The notes under the pieces were generated by a model. The model was given only the letters and a program-made list of their open reading frames with translations, ran no database searches and was not told where the DNA came from. Below are positions 44,705 to 52,764 of a stretch of DNA of 64,000 nucleotides, piece after piece; position 1 is the stretch's first letter; each line of letters opens with the position of its first letter. A program made the position numbers and the translations under genes. Source of the stretch: CBDDKW01 sp965230425. GTDB taxonomy: Bacteria; Pseudomonadota; Gammaproteobacteria; UBA1113. The DNA is taken from assembly GCA_965230425.1 (NCBI GenBank), contig CBDDKW010000020.1, positions 62,001-126,000 of the forward strand. The letters are read 5' to 3'.

Positions 44705-46501
44705 TTACTGCTGCTTATACCAGTCAACATTGAAAATATTTTGATGCTTATTTAGCTTAAAATGATGGTTAGCTCTATTTTGTGCCAGGGTGTAACAATG
44801 ATAATTGGCTGCATAGTGATTGGAAAATGAGTGGAAAAAACTATTAGTAAAGGCAATATTTTCACTAGGTTTAATAAGTGAATATTCTCCAACTATCTGG
44901 CGATAGAACTTTTCAATATCTAAATCTTTATAACCTACTTGTGTATGTAGTTCTAAATCAAAAATGCTTAGTTGTAATTGGAATAAGTCGTTGAAAGACT
45001 GTGTTATTTTATAACGGCTTAACAAAGTAGCAATTTCATTTTTTGATAATGTGCTACTACCCAACTCTAACTTACAAATGTCTTCTAAGACAGATGGTTC
45101 TAAACAAAAATTCTCCATATATTGGCTAGGAAATTCCAGAATATCAAGGGTAGAGTTGTTTAATTCAGATAAACTGACTGAATGGGCTTGTGATAGTACG
45201 CCATGTAATGCATGTCCAAATTCATGAAATAATATAATTAAATTATGTAAGGATATTCTATAGCAGTGAGCGTTATCTTCCTTCATGAAGTTTGTTTGGA
45301 CGATTACTTGCGGTACTATTTGACGACCATCAATAAAATGGTGCTTGGATGTGATGGCTGCAGTCCAAATGATATTTTGCTTGCTAGCACGATTAAGTAG
45401 GTCAAGATAAATCACGCCAATTATTTTATGCTTTTTGTGTAATTTGATAACGATACATTCATGTTTTTTTTCAGTAGTTAGCTCAAGATGGAAGTTTTTA
45501 CTACATATTTCAAACAAGACCTCAAGACAGTGATTAAGTTGTAAGCAAGCAGTATGAGTATCATGAGATACAGAATAATTATTATTTAAGAAAGATTTTA
45601 AATAATAATCAAAATCCCAAGGGTGAATTTTTTTAACTTCACTATTGCTCTCGATATTCTGAATATAATTAAAGTATTTCCTAGCTGTCTTAAATTTATT
45701 TTCAATAAGCTTATTTAAAATCTTTCTGATATCCGTATAAGAACTGTGAATATTATTAGTAATTGCCATGTCGGCATAATGGCGATAGTTTAGCGATTGA
45801 GCTAGTTGGTAGCGTAGCGCCAACATTTTCTGCATGATAGATGTATTATCAAATTCTTTGGCCGGGAAATGTTTGGACGCTCGAGTGTAATATGCGATAT
45901 ATATAGACTTTCTAATATCCGAGCTTTTTTCACTGAGCATAGTGTTTTTGAAATACTCATAATTTAGTTCATGATGGTGATATTCTCTCCAATATTGCTC
46001 ACTCTGATGGATGTTTTCATTAAACTTAACTTCAAGCTGCTGTAATTCTGAGATTAGATCTGGGGAATGCTTAGGGAATGATGGATGCTTGATACTGCGG
46101 TATAGCTGCATTTTTATCAAGTAGAATTTTTTTATCTCTTTTGGGAATTTTTTTTGAGGGTTAGCATTTTTTAAAAAACCTTTAAGACGTGAAGAGCCAT
46201 AAATAAATTGATAATATTTCTCCGTTAACATAATAAATTCTTTGTATTGACTCTCATATCTTTTATCATAATGTCCTGTAAAACAATAATATGCAATTGC
46301 TTCATATACTGTTAGGAGTGCTAATGTATCTTCAACTTTTTGTATAGTATGAAAAAGATTGGAGTGGTTGAGTGATTCAATAATCTCTGCTATTTTGATT
46401 AATTGTGCGCTAATGAATTTATTGGCCTGATCATAAAATTCCTCTTGGTTTTTACAGTAGTATTGAATCTTTGTATTGGAAATTAATATTTTATTTTTCA
46501 T
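44705..46501 (-). CDS. M3 family oligoendopeptidase-like metalloprotease
   Basis: A 598-residue zinc peptidase of the M3 (thimet/oligopeptidase) family, which cleaves short peptides inside a closed cavity. The zinc motif is FHEFGHALHG with His426, Glu427 and His430. The downstream Glu ligand region is LDILEFPSQYMENFCLE. The C-terminal YKDLDIEKFYRQIVGEYSL and HYAANYHCYTLAQ also match the family. It is encoded with the MFS gene (4-base overlap) and is divergent from the candidate peptide. In this context it may remove a leader peptide or degrade a scaffold. Base composition is very AT-rich compared with the core genes. Confidence 0.85.
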   Translation of the reverse strand: MKNKILISNTKIQYYCKNQEEFYDQANKFISAQLIKIAEIIESLNHSNLFHTIQKVEDTLALLTVYEAIAYYCFTGHYDKRYESQYKEFIMLTEKYYQFIYGSSRLKGFLKNANPQKKFPKEIKKFYLIKMQLYRSIKHPSFPKHSPDLISELQQLEVKFNENIHQSEQYWREYHHHELNYEYFKNTMLSEKSSDIRKSIYIAYYTRASKHFPAKEFDNTSIMQKMLALRYQLAQSLNYRHYADMAITNNIHSSYTDIRKILNKLIENKFKTARKYFNYIQNIESNSEVKKIHPWDFDYYLKSFLNNNYSVSHDTHTACLQLNHCLEVLFEICSKNFHLELTTEKKHECIVIKLHKKHKIIGVIYLDLLNRASKQNIIWTAAITSKHHFIDGRQIVPQVIVQTNFMKEDNAHCYRISLHNLIILFHEFGHALHGVLSQAHSVSLSELNNSTLDILEFPSQYMENFCLEPSVLEDICKLELGSSTLSKNEIATLLSRYKITQSFNDLFQLQLSIFDLELHTQVGYKDLDIEKFYRQIVGEYSLIKPSENIAFTNSFFHSFSNHYAANYHCYTLAQNRANHHFKLNKHQNIFNVDWYKQQ

Positions 46502-47784
46502 TGTTTATTCTTCCTATATTTTTTATTAGATTTGGGCGGATAAAAATCACTATATATGCCGTCTAGTTTTTCTTCGTGTAGTCGCATGAGTGGAATAAAT
46601 TTAGGTATCAGATAATGAGTACATGCAGACAATATAATAATGCTGCCAAATATAAAGAATATTGTCTCAATAGAAATGCTCTCATAGATGCCAGTTACGA
46701 TAAACAGTGCTATTGGTATAACACTTTCATTTACCAAAAATACAAGGCCAAAAACTCTACCTCTATGTCTTTCTGGTACGGCTAAAGAACGTTTGCTAGT
46801 AGTTAGTGTATTGTATATTGCTACTGATATTCCCAAGGTGAACATGGTGATATACAAAAAAACCATATGACTACTGATACTAATTATAAAAAATGAAACA
46901 GCGAGTAATGCAATTGAAAATGTCAAAATTTGATCATGCTTTTTATACAAACCTAGCATTTTATGAATAAATAATAATGTGAATAAGAATCCCACACTCA
47001 GAGTGAATTCACTTAAAGTATAATAAAATGCTGTCAGAGATAGTGAAGATTGGATATAGATTGGGAGTAAATATCCTATAAAACAGAAAAAAACTGAATT
47101 TATTAGTGCTGAATTTAATATAAAGTATCTCTCGGTTTTTATCCTATATAAAAATTTTACTGAGTGTAGTTGTTCTATAAATATATTTCTTGTACATCTT
47201 GAGCTCTTCCTTATTTTTTTGGATTTTACTGTTCTGGCAGTGATATAAAAAGAGACAATATAACCAACAACAACCAGAATAATCGCATACTCAATAGATG
47301 CAAAGGTTAATATTATTCCAGATAACACTGATCCGGTTAAGTAGGCAAATAATTCTAAGTTCATTTGCAGATTAAGTGCAAGGGCTAAATTTTCTCTTTT
47401 AATCATCATGAATGTGATGATTCTATCTAAAGGCGAGGATATCGCTATTACTATGTTGTATAGAGAAAGTACCATAATAATTAAAAATATGCTAACGGGT
47501 AAATTTAAAAATATTAATAGTAAAATTGAGATAAAGCATATTGCTAAGATATCCGAATATAAGGCTAACTTTCTTGGCTGAAATGAATCTATCATATAAC
47601 CAACAAAGAAAAGGCTGATAAGTCGAAACACTAATGGAATACTAATCACTAATGTAATGATATGGGGTTGTGTAGAAAACTCACTAACAGCCCACCAGAT
47701 AATGCAAAATAATAAGCAACGGTGAAAAGTTAATGCTATAAATTGTCCTAGACGAAAATATATATAAGGTTTACTTAATTTCAT
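46498..47784 (-). CDS. MFS exporter-like transporter
   Basis: A 428-residue major facilitator with about 12 hydrophobic segments. It resembles the EntS/macrolide-efflux-like MFS_3 subfamily: an early YMIDSFQPRKLALYSDIL loop corresponds to the signature between helices 2 and 3, and PERHRGRVFGLVFLVNE lies between helices 10 and 11. Exporters of this group secrete siderophores and antibiotics. It is the first gene of the minus-strand pair with the M3 peptidase, divergent from the 29-codon ORF. A hand-counted 60-base sample (46921-46980) has 13 G/C, against 30 of 60 in nuoC (53281-53340), supporting a foreign origin. Confidence 0.85.
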   Translation of the reverse strand: MKLSKPYIYFRLGQFIALTFHRCLLFCIIWWAVSEFSTQPHIITLVISIPLVFRLISLFFVGYMIDSFQPRKLALYSDILAICFISILLLIFLNLPVSIFLIIMVLSLYNIVIAISSPLDRIITFMMIKRENLALALNLQMNLELFAYLTGSVLSGIILTFASIEYAIILVVVGYIVSFYITARTVKSKKIRKSSRCTRNIFIEQLHSVKFLYRIKTERYFILNSALINSVFFCFIGYLLPIYIQSSLSLTAFYYTLSEFTLSVGFLFTLLFIHKMLGLYKKHDQILTFSIALLAVSFFIISISSHMVFLYITMFTLGISVAIYNTLTTSKRSLAVPERHRGRVFGLVFLVNESVIPIALFIVTGIYESISIETIFFIFGSIIILSACTHYLIPKFIPLMRLHEEKLDGIYSDFYPPKSNKKYRKNKQ

Positions 47785-47919
47785 TATGCATCTTATTTTA
47801 TTGCGATATTAAAAATCATAGTTTTGATCTTTCTAGACAACAACGGTATTTTTTACTGTATGAAAAACTCCATTTTTTTTCTATGCTTAAAGTGTAAGTT
47901 AAACAAATAGGAGGAAATA

Positions 47920-48009
47920 ATGAAAGGTTTAATTGACACAAATAAAATTTTACAACTTGACGGACTGACATGTGCGCTCATCGTTGTTAATACAAAAACT
48001 ACTAACTAG
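47920..48009 (+). CDS. 29-residue peptide, candidate RiPP precursor (or leader peptide)
   Basis: A short ORF too small for standard gene calling. It begins MKGLIDTNKI and ends DGLTCALIVVNTKTTN. It has an almost perfect Shine-Dalgarno AGGAGG (47909-47914) 5 bases before ATG, among the best in the window. A strong terminator follows five bases after the stop, then the modifying-enzyme genes, which is the usual layout of a RiPP precursor gene expressed in excess over its enzymes. The acidic/polar first half could be the leader, and the Cys/Thr/Asn-bearing hydrophobic C-terminal half the core. Alternatively it is an attenuator leader peptide. No homologue is recognised. Confidence 0.6.
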   Translation: MKGLIDTNKILQLDGLTCALIVVNTKTTN

Positions 48010-48013
48010 CTGT

Positions 48014-48043
48014 AAAAGCGCCTCATATTAGTGAGGCGCTTTT
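48014..48043 (+). terminator. Strong terminator between the 29-codon ORF and the enzyme genes
   Basis: Perfect 12-bp stem AAAAGCGCCTCA / TGAGGCGCTTTT with a 6-base loop TATTAG, ending in a T-rich stretch. The Shine-Dalgarno of the next gene (AAGGAG) begins a few bases later, so read-through or attenuation must feed the downstream operon unless another promoter exists. Confidence 0.92.
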
Positions 48044-48060
48044 ATTTTAAGGAGAATAAT

Positions 48061-49062
48061 ATGAAAGATAAACTCCTTGAGGATTTTAAGGCAAATTCAC
48101 AACGTGCTACTTTTCTTAAAAATAAAATGGATAAAAAACTAACGCAAAGCATTCTTCATCTGTCTAATGTAGTAAGTCGTGAGTTAAAAGAAAAGAATAA
48201 TAATTTTGATAAGATCATTAATCTAACTAAGAATAATATCTGCTATAATGGTTACCCATATCTATTGCATCAATTACTGTATCAGTTCGTTGCAAATAAT
48301 CGAGCGAAGGCAGCTAAGAAGGTTATAAAAAAGTTACTGAATCCTGAGAACTATATATCTAGAGACAGAGTTGTCACCCTAAATGAGTTGGTCTTACATG
48401 AAGATGTACTACAGCAATACAAAATTGTTTTAAATAATGATGATACACTGCCTGTAAATATAGCTTCTATATCACATAATAAACTTTTTCAAATCAAATA
48501 CAGAATAAAATACGCGGAAGGTATGTTAAAAAAATGTGATCGTTCACTATATCAAGAAATTAATACATTGATACAGGAAATAATTGTTTGTAGGTGTACT
48601 ACAAAAAATTTGACGTTTGATTCAGGTAGTGACTTTAATTGTTATAGTACAACATTCATTAATGGCCAAAACGATAAAGGTTCGTGGTTATTCTATGTTG
48701 AAAGTCTAGTACATGAGGCAGCACATATGCATTTGTTTGCAATTAATACTGAACATCAACTCGTGAAAAATCCAGTGACTGAGCGTTTTTCTGCGCCCTT
48801 AAGAAAAGATAAGCGGTCTATGAGTGGTGTATATCATGCAACATTCGTTATTGCCAGAATACTATTAGCATTTAGCCAAATATTGAAAAAGTCAGATTTA
48901 ACTTGTAGAGAAGAGAATACAATCATCAATATAATAAAAGATTACAGAGTACGATTTTTTACTAGTTATCATTTAATAAAAAAATATGCGGTTTTAAGTG
49001 GTTTGGCTGATAAAATACTTAATGACTCGCATCAGTATGTGAGCAAGGAGGTAATATGCTAA
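48061..49062 (+). CDS. HExxH-motif peptide-modification-type protein
   Basis: A 333-residue protein. The motif VHEAAHMHLF places His218, Glu219 and His222 as metal ligands. The following TERFSAPLRKDKRSMSGVYH and HATFVIARILLAF match the conserved stretch of the HExxH putative peptide modification family (TIGR04267-like). Members of this family are, as I recall, 2-oxoglutarate/iron-dependent beta-hydroxylases of RiPP peptides rather than proteases. ATG 48061 is chosen because AAGGAG precedes it; the TTG at 48031 lies inside the terminator. It overlaps the next gene by 7 bases. Confidence 0.8.
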   Translation: MKDKLLEDFKANSQRATFLKNKMDKKLTQSILHLSNVVSRELKEKNNNFDKIINLTKNNICYNGYPYLLHQLLYQFVANNRAKAAKKVIKKLLNPENYISRDRVVTLNELVLHEDVLQQYKIVLNNDDTLPVNIASISHNKLFQIKYRIKYAEGMLKKCDRSLYQEINTLIQEIIVCRCTTKNLTFDSGSDFNCYSTTFINGQNDKGSWLFYVESLVHEAAHMHLFAINTEHQLVKNPVTERFSAPLRKDKRSMSGVYHATFVIARILLAFSQILKKSDLTCREENTIINIIKDYRVRFFTSYHLIKKYAVLSGLADKILNDSHQYVSKEVIC

Positions 49063-49625
49063 GTAAGAAAGCTGCTCATATGGTTCGTTATCTTAAAGGA
49101 CATAGATTCCATGAAAATTGTCTTTACCAACGATCTCTTTTAAATCATTTACTAAGAACATATTCAAAACTGAAACAATGGGGAAATACTGATGATGTAG
49201 CTTTAGTTGGTTTATGCCATAGTATCTACGAAGATTGTGAGGGCTACCCACAAAGAGGTTTAAAGATTAAGTGCAGAGAACAAGTGAGAAATATTACAAA
49301 CGACAAATCAGAATATTTAGCGTATTTGTTCTCATTATGTGAATACAATCAGTCAATAACTGCTTTGTTTAAGTACGGAAGAAATTATGTGATTAGGGGA
49401 GATAATCATAAAAAAGTTTATTTATCTAAAGCTGATAGCATTGTTTTATTAGAAGTTTCTGCAGCAAATATGGTCGAGCAAATAGAATATTTATTTAGGC
49501 GTTTAACACCGTATGAGCTGAAAAAATATTTAAATCCATATGCGTCAGCAAATAAATATCTATCTGCTAGAGCGGTTAATAATATTAATTATCTGTTGAT
49601 AGATAAGATTAAGGAATTACAATGA
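49056..49625 (+). CDS. DUF6817/HD-superfamily-like protein
   Basis: A 189-residue protein resembling the family I know as DUF6817, related to HD-domain proteins. The conserved pattern is QRSLLNHLLRTYSKLKQWGN, DDVALVGLCHSIYED and EYLAYLFSLCEYN. The usual HD dyad is replaced by CHS here, as in that family. HD-fold proteins include phosphohydrolases and mixed-valent diiron oxygenases (PhnZ, MIOX); which applies is unknown. It has a strong AAGGAGGT Shine-Dalgarno, overlaps the HExxH gene by 7 bases and the decarboxylase gene by 4, so the three products are likely made in fixed ratio for one pathway. Confidence 0.7.
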   Translation: MLSKKAAHMVRYLKGHRFHENCLYQRSLLNHLLRTYSKLKQWGNTDDVALVGLCHSIYEDCEGYPQRGLKIKCREQVRNITNDKSEYLAYLFSLCEYNQSITALFKYGRNYVIRGDNHKKVYLSKADSIVLLEVSAANMVEQIEYLFRRLTPYELKKYLNPYASANKYLSARAVNNINYLLIDKIKELQ

Positions 49626-51325
49626 GTAATAATAATCCTATCGATGAAAAAAGTATTTTCCCCAACTATATCTATGATGACGTTTTAGACCCCGATGCAA
49701 CTAAATATGACGAGCTTATAAAGAAATTGAACTATTGTCTAAGTCAGATGGAAAAATTAAAAACAAAGAGAGGATGTAAGTATTATATAAACTCTGATTT
49801 CAATTATAGTGATATAGATATGAGTGATCTTGGTAAACCTTCTGAGCCTGATATAGCATTATTATCATCCTTGAAGGCCTTCGAAGGAGTACTACTACCA
49901 CATCAACCAAGTACATTATTCAATATTCTGCCTCAACCATTGATAGGTACTACTGTGTTATCGATGTTAACACTACTGCATAACCCTAACAGTCTTCTTG
50001 ATATAACTGCTGGCAAGTTTATCTACCTAGAAAAGAAAATAATAAGATATCTTGCTAGCATGGTCGGCTGGAATAGTAATAAAGCTGGTGGTTTTTTCAC
50101 ATTTGGGGGCAAAGCCACACTCATGTATGGTGTTAAAGCTGGGTTAAGTAAAGTAAATAATCAGGTAATAGAAAACGGTGTAGATGACCAATACTACGTT
50201 ATTTGCTCTGAAAACAATCACTATTGTATCGAGAATATATGTAACTTTTTAGGTATAGGTACAAGGCAGTGTAAAAGAATCAGTCTAGGTCGTAGTGGCA
50301 CACTTCAGTTAAATGAATTTGTAATGACGGTAGAAGAGCAGCTTCGTAATGGTAAGCATATTGCTGCAGTGATACTGAATGCAGGATCTACAATCAACAT
50401 GGTGGTTGACCCTATTAGGAAGATAAAGCAAAAACTTAGGTACTTGCAACGAAAGTATAATCTTACCTATGCTATTCACTTACATGTCGATACAGTGATA
50501 ACATGGCCATGGATGTTTTTTATCAATAAAAATTTAGCTGACATAGATGTTACCCTGAATATAAAGCGAAAGATTTGTAATATAACAAAAGATTTAAAAG
50601 ATCTTTACCTTGCCGATTCAATCGGTATTGACTTCCATAAAACAGGCTTGTGTCCGTATATATCTAGCTGTTTTATCTGTAATAATAGAGAGGACATTCA
50701 TTTCATGCACTCGGATGATATTAGTCTTTTTAATGATAGTGAAAATTATTATTCGCAGTGTTACGATAAAGTGTCTTTTGAAAATTCACGACCATGTAAT
50801 GGGATAATTTCAGCATACTATGTTATAAAAAGGTTAGGGCAACAAGGCTTTATTGATTATATTACTTATTTATACCGCATTGCTGATTATTTTGCCCAAG
50901 TTATGGAAAATAAATATCAAAAATATTATGAGGTTGTTAATAAAAGTAGTAACGGTTATGAAATAGTATTTTTTATTAAATTTAGTCAGTCATTCCAGAG
51001 TTTCGATAAAACATCCAAGTTAGATAAAAAGAGCGTAGCACTCTATGAGAAATACTGCCAAAGATTCATTGGTTTCATGTTTAGAGATGAGTGGGTCAGA
51101 AAGAATGATGTCCCTTTTATAAGCTTTGTCCCAGGCTATAAAAATTATGGTTCTAAAGATTCAGCTACCGCATTTTTGATCTATCCAGCATCTTTAAATA
51201 TAACTTTTGATAAAGTAGACGAAATTATGCAAAGTCTGACAAATGCATTAAAGAAATTCTTAGTTCTTAATGTTGCTGAAATTGAGCAAGAGCACAGTGA
51301 TAGATTAAAAAAACCACCAAGATAA
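49622..51325 (+). CDS. Group II PLP-dependent decarboxylase-like protein
   Basis: A 567-residue fold type I PLP enzyme of the Glu/Asp/diaminobutyrate/aromatic decarboxylase family. Recognisable are GGFFTFGGKATLMYGVKAGL (phosphate loop; usual GGTxAN replaced by GGKAT), the stacking His in CSENNHYCIENICNFLGIG, AAVILNAGSTINMVVDPI, HLHVDTVITWPW with Asp290 for the pyridine nitrogen, and the Schiff-base Lys340 in DSIGIDFHKTGLCPY. Catalytic residues are kept but flanking motifs are divergent, suggesting an unusual substrate. Composition is AT-rich (16 G/C in 60 bases at 50521-50580). It overlaps the preceding gene. Confidence 0.83.
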   Translation: MSNNNPIDEKSIFPNYIYDDVLDPDATKYDELIKKLNYCLSQMEKLKTKRGCKYYINSDFNYSDIDMSDLGKPSEPDIALLSSLKAFEGVLLPHQPSTLFNILPQPLIGTTVLSMLTLLHNPNSLLDITAGKFIYLEKKIIRYLASMVGWNSNKAGGFFTFGGKATLMYGVKAGLSKVNNQVIENGVDDQYYVICSENNHYCIENICNFLGIGTRQCKRISLGRSGTLQLNEFVMTVEEQLRNGKHIAAVILNAGSTINMVVDPIRKIKQKLRYLQRKYNLTYAIHLHVDTVITWPWMFFINKNLADIDVTLNIKRKICNITKDLKDLYLADSIGIDFHKTGLCPYISSCFICNNREDIHFMHSDDISLFNDSENYYSQCYDKVSFENSRPCNGIISAYYVIKRLGQQGFIDYITYLYRIADYFAQVMENKYQKYYEVVNKSSNGYEIVFFIKFSQSFQSFDKTSKLDKKSVALYEKYCQRFIGFMFRDEWVRKNDVPFISFVPGYKNYGSKDSATAFLIYPASLNITFDKVDEIMQSLTNALKKFLVLNVAEIEQEHSDRLKKPPR

Positions 51326-51345
51326 AGAAGTGTGTTGATACTCAT

Positions 51346-52161
51346 ATGAAAAAGTCATACAGAAAATTTATTACAGAGACAGAAGCATTGTTGTTCTATG
51401 GGCCAGCAATAAAAAATATGACTAAAGCAATTAAAGTTACTGGTGTGCGTGGTTTTGTTTCTACTAAATCGCATCCGCTTATAAATATGGTGGGTTTATG
51501 TCCCAAGCTGAAGCAGAAGAACACCCGCTCTATTATTTCAAAGGTAGTGTCTCAGTTTCAAAATAAGCAACAAAGTTTTAGTTGGTTAGTGGGGCCAAAT
51601 TCAAGTTATCCCTGGCTTGAAGCACAATTATTATCAGTCGGATTTACGCCTCCGCAACTGGTGGCAGGTCTGGTGAATGTGGATTTTAAAACGCCTACTC
51701 AAATCAACGAAAATATATGTATCGCAGAGGTCACAGCATATAATGCAGATATGGCTATTCAGGCAGTAGCTGAGAGTTATCCTGTAGAAAGACCTATTGC
51801 CGACTTTTTAATTCAAACATGTCTATTATCCCCACAGTCAAGGCATGTATTAACTAAGATGTATTTAGCCAGTGATAAATTTGGTATGCCCATTGCCTTT
51901 GCAAAGGCTACATACTTTAAATCTATTGGCGTTGTACTACTTGGTGGTGCTGCAACAGTTCAGGATTCTCGTGGACAAGGTATCTATTCTGCTTTAATAG
52001 CTAAGCGATTGGTCGATGCGCAAGCTTACGGTATCCATGTGGCTATTGCACAATGTTTGCACAATACATCTGCTCCTATTTGTCAGAAATTTGGATTTCA
52101 GTGTGTGAGTGATCTTAAATTATATGCTTGGTTAGCTTCTGACGAAAATTCCCAAGTGTAA
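51346..52161 (+). CDS. GNAT-family N-acetyltransferase
   Basis: A 271-residue protein whose C-terminal half (about 120-260) is a GNAT domain: LGGAATVQDSRGQGIYSALI gives the acyl-CoA pyrophosphate loop (R-G-Q-G-I-Y) and ICQKFGFQCVSDLKLYAWL the final strand. The N-terminal 115 residues are not recognised. It follows the decarboxylase by 20 bases without a clear Shine-Dalgarno. Unlike the preceding genes its composition is near the core level (27 G/C in 60 at both 51601-51660 and 51961-52020), so it may be a resident gene or a later addition. If part of the pathway it could acylate an amine product. Confidence 0.8.
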   Translation: MKKSYRKFITETEALLFYGPAIKNMTKAIKVTGVRGFVSTKSHPLINMVGLCPKLKQKNTRSIISKVVSQFQNKQQSFSWLVGPNSSYPWLEAQLLSVGFTPPQLVAGLVNVDFKTPTQINENICIAEVTAYNADMAIQAVAESYPVERPIADFLIQTCLLSPQSRHVLTKMYLASDKFGMPIAFAKATYFKSIGVVLLGGAATVQDSRGQGIYSALIAKRLVDAQAYGIHVAIAQCLHNTSAPICQKFGFQCVSDLKLYAWLASDENSQV

Positions 52162-52407
52162 GGCGCACGCAGCGAGCGGCGAGGGAAGATGATATATGGT
52201 ATTTATTTGAACACAATGCCTATTTTACGTACATAGCCTTAAACCACTAAAGGAATGTATTAATCCACTGGGAAACTAGTCTAGTTGTGTGATATAGTAC
52301 GCGCGTCATTATTTTTGTTACTGGCGATTTATCGGGTTTGGATAAATTGTAATCAGGTTGGCAATGGAAAACGGTAATTAAAGCCGTGATTCGACGAGGG
52401 AAATGGA

Positions 52408-52764
52408 ATGTTAAGTGATTATTTGCCCATTCTGATCTTTATTGTGCTAGGCATATTATTTGGATTGGGACCTGTAGTCATGGGGTGGTTGTTGGGCCCC
52501 AAGCGACCGGATGCTGAAAAAAATTCTCCTTATGAATGTGGATTTGTGCCTTTTGAGGACGCCCGCATTCCCTTTAATGTCCGTTACTATCTGGTAGCGG
52601 TACTGTTTATCTTATTTGACTTAGAGACAGCCTTCCTATTTCCTTGGGCAGTAGATTTGCGGTCAATCGGTTGGTTTGGTTTCACTGCTATGATGATTTT
52701 CCTCGCTTTATTGGTTGTTGGTTTTATCTTTGAATGGAAAAAAGGAGCGCTGGAATGGGAGTAG
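52408..52764 (+). CDS. nuoA: NADH-quinone oxidoreductase subunit A
   Basis: Membrane subunit of complex I, 118 residues with three helices. The loop PKRPDAEKNSPYECGFVPFE is diagnostic, with the conserved Cys of ND3. YLVAVLFILFDLETAFLFPW also matches. It opens the nuo operon after a 246-base spacer that likely holds the promoter; the Shine-Dalgarno is GAGGGAA. It overlaps nuoB. Confidence 0.98.
   Translation: MLSDYLPILIFIVLGILFGLGPVVMGWLLGPKRPDAEKNSPYECGFVPFEDARIPFNVRYYLVAVLFILFDLETAFLFPWAVDLRSIGWFGFTAMMIFLALLVVGFIFEWKKGALEWE

Noticed and set aside
44544..44744. Plus-strand 66-codon open frame
   Set aside because: It spans the tRNA-Leu gene, so it is almost certainly spurious.
48031..48060. 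Upstream TTG start for the HExxH gene
   Set aside because: It lies within the terminator hairpin; ATG 48061 has a proper AAGGAG Shine-Dalgarno.
52162..52407. Right attachment site duplicating the tRNA-Leu 3' end
   Set aside because: No stretch matching TTCGAGTCCGGCCTTCGGC was found between the GNAT gene and nuoA.
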